Shown here one piece after another: positions 62,198 through 64,000 of a DNA stretch of 64,000 bases. The DNA comes from Palsa-504 sp963808615 (lineage in GTDB: Bacteria; Actinomycetota; Actinomycetes; Streptosporangiales; Streptosporangiaceae): contig CAWEGV010000005.1 of the NCBI GenBank assembly GCA_963808615.1, positions 62,001-126,000 on the forward strand, in the 5' to 3' direction. Numbering within the stretch: the first letter of the stretch is position 1; every line of letters begins with the position of its first letter. The translations under genes were made by a program, and so were the position numbers. The notes under the pieces were generated by a model that was not told the DNA's origin, did no database searches, and saw nothing but the letters and a program-made list of their open reading frames with translations.

Positions 62198-62221
62198 GTT
62201 ACGTTTATTCGCCTTGGGTCG
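62198..62221 (+). promoter_or_regulatory. possible degenerate SigB-type site before sigF
   Basis: GTTA-N14-GGGTCG, 48 bases before GTG 62269. It differs from the consensus in both boxes; autoregulation is possible but weakly supported. Confidence 0.25.
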
Positions 62222-62268
62222 GGCACACCCCTACTCGTCCGTACCGCCCAGGCCCCAAGGAGACCGCC

Positions 62269-63144
62269 GTGACGAAGGGAACCCTCCGGCCGCCGACCGC
62301 ACCCAGTGTCGGCATCGCCGGCGACCCCCCTGACGCCAGCATCACCCCCGGATCGCGGGCCGAGCTGCACGACCTGACCGACAACGCCCTGCTGGCCAAG
62401 GTCCGTTCGCTGCCGCAGCATTGCGAGTTGCGCGCCGCCGCCTGCGAGATACTCGTGGACCGCTATGAGAAACTGGTCCGCTCGTGCGTCCGGCAATACC
62501 GCGGCAGTCCGGAGCCGACCGAGGACCTGATGCAGGTCGGATACCTCGGCCTGCTCAAGGCGATCAACAACTACGATCCCGAGGTCGGCGACAGCCTCTC
62601 GGCGTACGCCCGTCCGTGCGTCAGCGGCGAGATCAAGCGTCACTTCCGGGACAAGCGGTGGCAGATCCACGTCCGCCGGTCCGCACAGGAACTGCTGCTG
62701 GAAGTGCGCAAGGCTAACGAGGAGCTCACTCAGCAACTGGGCCGGGCTCCCGCCGAAGCGGAACTGGCCGAACGGCTCGGCGTCAGCGAGGACGACATGC
62801 AGGAGGCGCGCCAGGCAGACCTGGTGTTCAGCACTTACTCGCTCGACGCCCCGCTGTCCGACCGGGACGACCCGGGACTGCTGGCGGACATGCTCGGCGA
62901 CGACGACCCTGGCGTCACGCACGCGGTCGACATGGAAGCCGTCAACGCCCACTGGGACGAGCTACCCGAGCGCGAGCAGCGCATCCTGGTCATGCGCTTC
63001 TACGGCAACCTGACCCAGACCGAGATCGGCGACCGGCTCGGCATCTCCCAGATGCACGTCTCCAGGCTCCTGGCCCGGGCCCTGACCCACCTGAGGAACC
63101 GGCTGCTCGATATGGCCGAAGCAGCCACGGAGGAGACCGCCTGA
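62269..63144 (+). CDS. sigF: SigB/SigF-type RNA polymerase sigma factor
   Basis: A 291-residue group 3 sigma factor of the SigB/F/G subfamily. Region 2 ('EDLMQVGYLGLLKAINNYDP', with -10 recognition 'KRHFRDKRW'), region 3 ('LTQQLGRAPAEAELAERLGVSEDD') and region 4 ('LPEREQRILVMRFYGNLTQTEIGDRLGISQMHVSRLLARAL') are complete. GTG 62269 is chosen because AAGGAGA is well spaced; an in-frame extension to 62179 exists. It is the likely reader of the GNNT-N14/15-GGGTAG promoters found across the window. No dedicated anti-sigma factor gene is adjacent; the RsbW-like gene is 31 kb away. Followed by two small membrane-protein genes. Confidence 0.92.
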   Translation: MTKGTLRPPTAPSVGIAGDPPDASITPGSRAELHDLTDNALLAKVRSLPQHCELRAAACEILVDRYEKLVRSCVRQYRGSPEPTEDLMQVGYLGLLKAINNYDPEVGDSLSAYARPCVSGEIKRHFRDKRWQIHVRRSAQELLLEVRKANEELTQQLGRAPAEAELAERLGVSEDDMQEARQADLVFSTYSLDAPLSDRDDPGLLADMLGDDDPGVTHAVDMEAVNAHWDELPEREQRILVMRFYGNLTQTEIGDRLGISQMHVSRLLARALTHLRNRLLDMAEAATEETA

Positions 63145-63178
63145 GGAGTTCGGGCGCAAGAACAGCGGAAGGACTGTC

Positions 63179-63574
63179 ATGAAAACCGGTACGGGACTCG
63201 CAGTGATCGCGATCGGGGCGATCCTCGCCTTCGCCGTCACGACGAATACCTCCGTCATCAACTTCAACGTCGCCGGCTGGGTGCTCATGATCATCGGCGT
63301 CATCGGGCTGGCCATCCCGCGGCGGGGCTACGCCTGGGTCGGCCGACGGCTGCTCGTGCGGCAGGCCCGCTGGCGGCCCGGGCGCCGGGTCGAAGACATC
63401 ACGTACCCGACCTCCGTCAACCGCAACCCGGCGAACACCCGGGTGCAGGCCAGCCTGCCCGCGCCTGTCGCGCTGGACGGATCGGAGACGTCAGGCCGCA
63501 CCGCCACGCGCAACCTGTCTACCGAGCCGATTTCGGGCGATGCCGAGGTCGTCGAAGACGTCTACGAAGAATGA
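63179..63574 (+). CDS. DUF6458-like small membrane protein
   Basis: A 131-residue protein with two N-terminal transmembrane helices (about 7-22 and 31-48, 'VAGWVLMIIGVIGLAI') and a basic, then acidic, cytoplasmic tail ending in 'VVEDVYEE'. The two-helix part matches the DUF6458 pattern common in actinomycetes. It lies 34 bases behind sigF and is probably co-transcribed. Confidence 0.8.
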   Translation: MKTGTGLAVIAIGAILAFAVTTNTSVINFNVAGWVLMIIGVIGLAIPRRGYAWVGRRLLVRQARWRPGRRVEDITYPTSVNRNPANTRVQASLPAPVALDGSETSGRTATRNLSTEPISGDAEVVEDVYEE

Positions 63575-63622
63575 GCGCATAGCGAGCGAACCTAGTCCAT
63601 AAGGCACGACCTAGGAGAGGTC

Positions 63623-63919
63623 ATGACACTGACAGTTTCCGTTATCATCGCCTGGCTGCTCATCGGACTGGTGGTCGGCGGGCTGGCCAGGCTGCTCGTA
63701 CCGGGCCGCCAGCACATCGGGCTGCTACTGACGATCGGAATCGGCATCGTGGCCGCGCTGCTGGGCGGGATCATCACTACCGCCATCATCGGCGCCGGCC
63801 ACACTGTGATCACCTTCATCGTGGCCCTGGTGGCGGCGGCCCTACTGGTCAGCGCGTTCACCACCCGCGGCTACGGCCGGTACCGCAGGCGCCGCAGGCG
63901 GCTGAACTGGCGCTGGTAG
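63623..63919 (+). CDS. GlsB/YeaQ/YmgE family small membrane protein
   Basis: A 98-residue, three-helix membrane protein. 'AWLLIGLVVGGLARLLVPGRQ' (about 10-30) is the family's conserved first helix and turn, and 'GIVAALLGGIITTAI' the second helix. The C-terminus is very basic (RRRRRR) and may contact the membrane or nucleic acid. YeaQ/YmgE proteins are general-stress proteins in many bacteria. AGGAGAGG precedes the ATG. Confidence 0.88.
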   Translation: MTLTVSVIIAWLLIGLVVGGLARLLVPGRQHIGLLLTIGIGIVAALLGGIITTAIIGAGHTVITFIVALVAAALLVSAFTTRGYGRYRRRRRRLNWRW

Positions 63920-63942
63920 GCAGCTGACAGGCATAGGCGGCA

Positions 63943-63973
63943 GATCCGCCGGGGCGCTGCGCCCCGGCGGATC
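63943..63973. terminator. strong hairpin, probable transcription terminator
   Basis: Perfect 14-bp arms (63943-63956 and 63960-63973) around a 3-base loop, followed by a moderately T-rich stretch (ATTGTGTATT). It lies 24 bases after the YeaQ-family stop and probably ends the sigF cluster. Confidence 0.7.
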
Positions 63974-64000
63974 ATTGTGTATTAGTGAGGTGGTGCTGCC

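Overview
The window is high-GC DNA with strong GC bias at third codon positions, dense GTG/ATG starts, many 4-base GTGA/ATGA overlaps, a WhiB regulator, a DinB/DUF664 protein and SpoIIE-type phosphatases. Together these indicate an actinomycete (Actinomycetota); I cannot place the genus. No rRNA, tRNA, CRISPR array or transposase was recognised.

The window reads as a general-stress region. A SigB/SigF-type sigma factor lies at 62.3 kb. Two SpoIIE-type phosphatases (8.0-9.3 and 50.8-53.2 kb), an RsbW-like ATPase (31.2 kb), two intact STAS antagonists (7.6 and 31.7 kb) and a truncated third (39.3 kb) form the usual partner-switching parts list. A very large soluble HAMP-repeat hybrid histidine kinase (53.3-57.4 kb) and a WhiB protein sit beside them. 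Sixteen sites in gene-upstream gaps, on both strands and facing the gene, match GNNT-N14/15-GGGTAG, very close to the Streptomyces SigB consensus. A further set of near matches exists. These sites tie much of the window into one probable regulon: membrane proteins, catalase, PfpI protein, YihY proteins, lipid kinase/phosphatase and others.

Layout: 0-5.7 kb, a one-strand run (membrane protein, gluconate-dehydrogenase-like pair, TPP enzyme, topoisomerase IB). 5.8-19.7 kb, stress and membrane genes (AI-2E-type permease, STAS/SpoIIE, EamA exporter, hemerythrin, MgtE-like/DUF1003 pair, a DUF1206-lipid kinase-PAP2 operon, a phosphoesterase). 20.3-23.4 kb, a coupled three-gene cassette with a TraD/FtsK-like ATPase. 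23.6-26.1 kb, a GH15 glucosidase and small membrane proteins. 26.1-30.5 kb, a seven-gene Mrp/Mbh-type cation/proton antiporter operon. 30.8-37.8 kb, Rsb-type regulators, a glycosyltransferase, a HAD enzyme, a hemerythrin, a decarboxylase and YihY. 38-42 kb, an area of gene decay (fdhA-like, STAS and katG remnants) with a few small intact genes. 42-50 kb, second YihY, a DUF3618/holin-X operon, a YbdK-type ligase, PfpI and dehydrogenases. 50-64 kb, the regulatory block, a deleted katE, a second hemerythrin, an SDR, an enolase-superfamily enzyme and the sigF cluster, ending at a strong hairpin.

A second theme is gene loss by internal deletion. The katE-, katG-, fdhA- and SDR-like genes each keep recognisable ends but lack the middle, and three of the four keep a SigB-type promoter.
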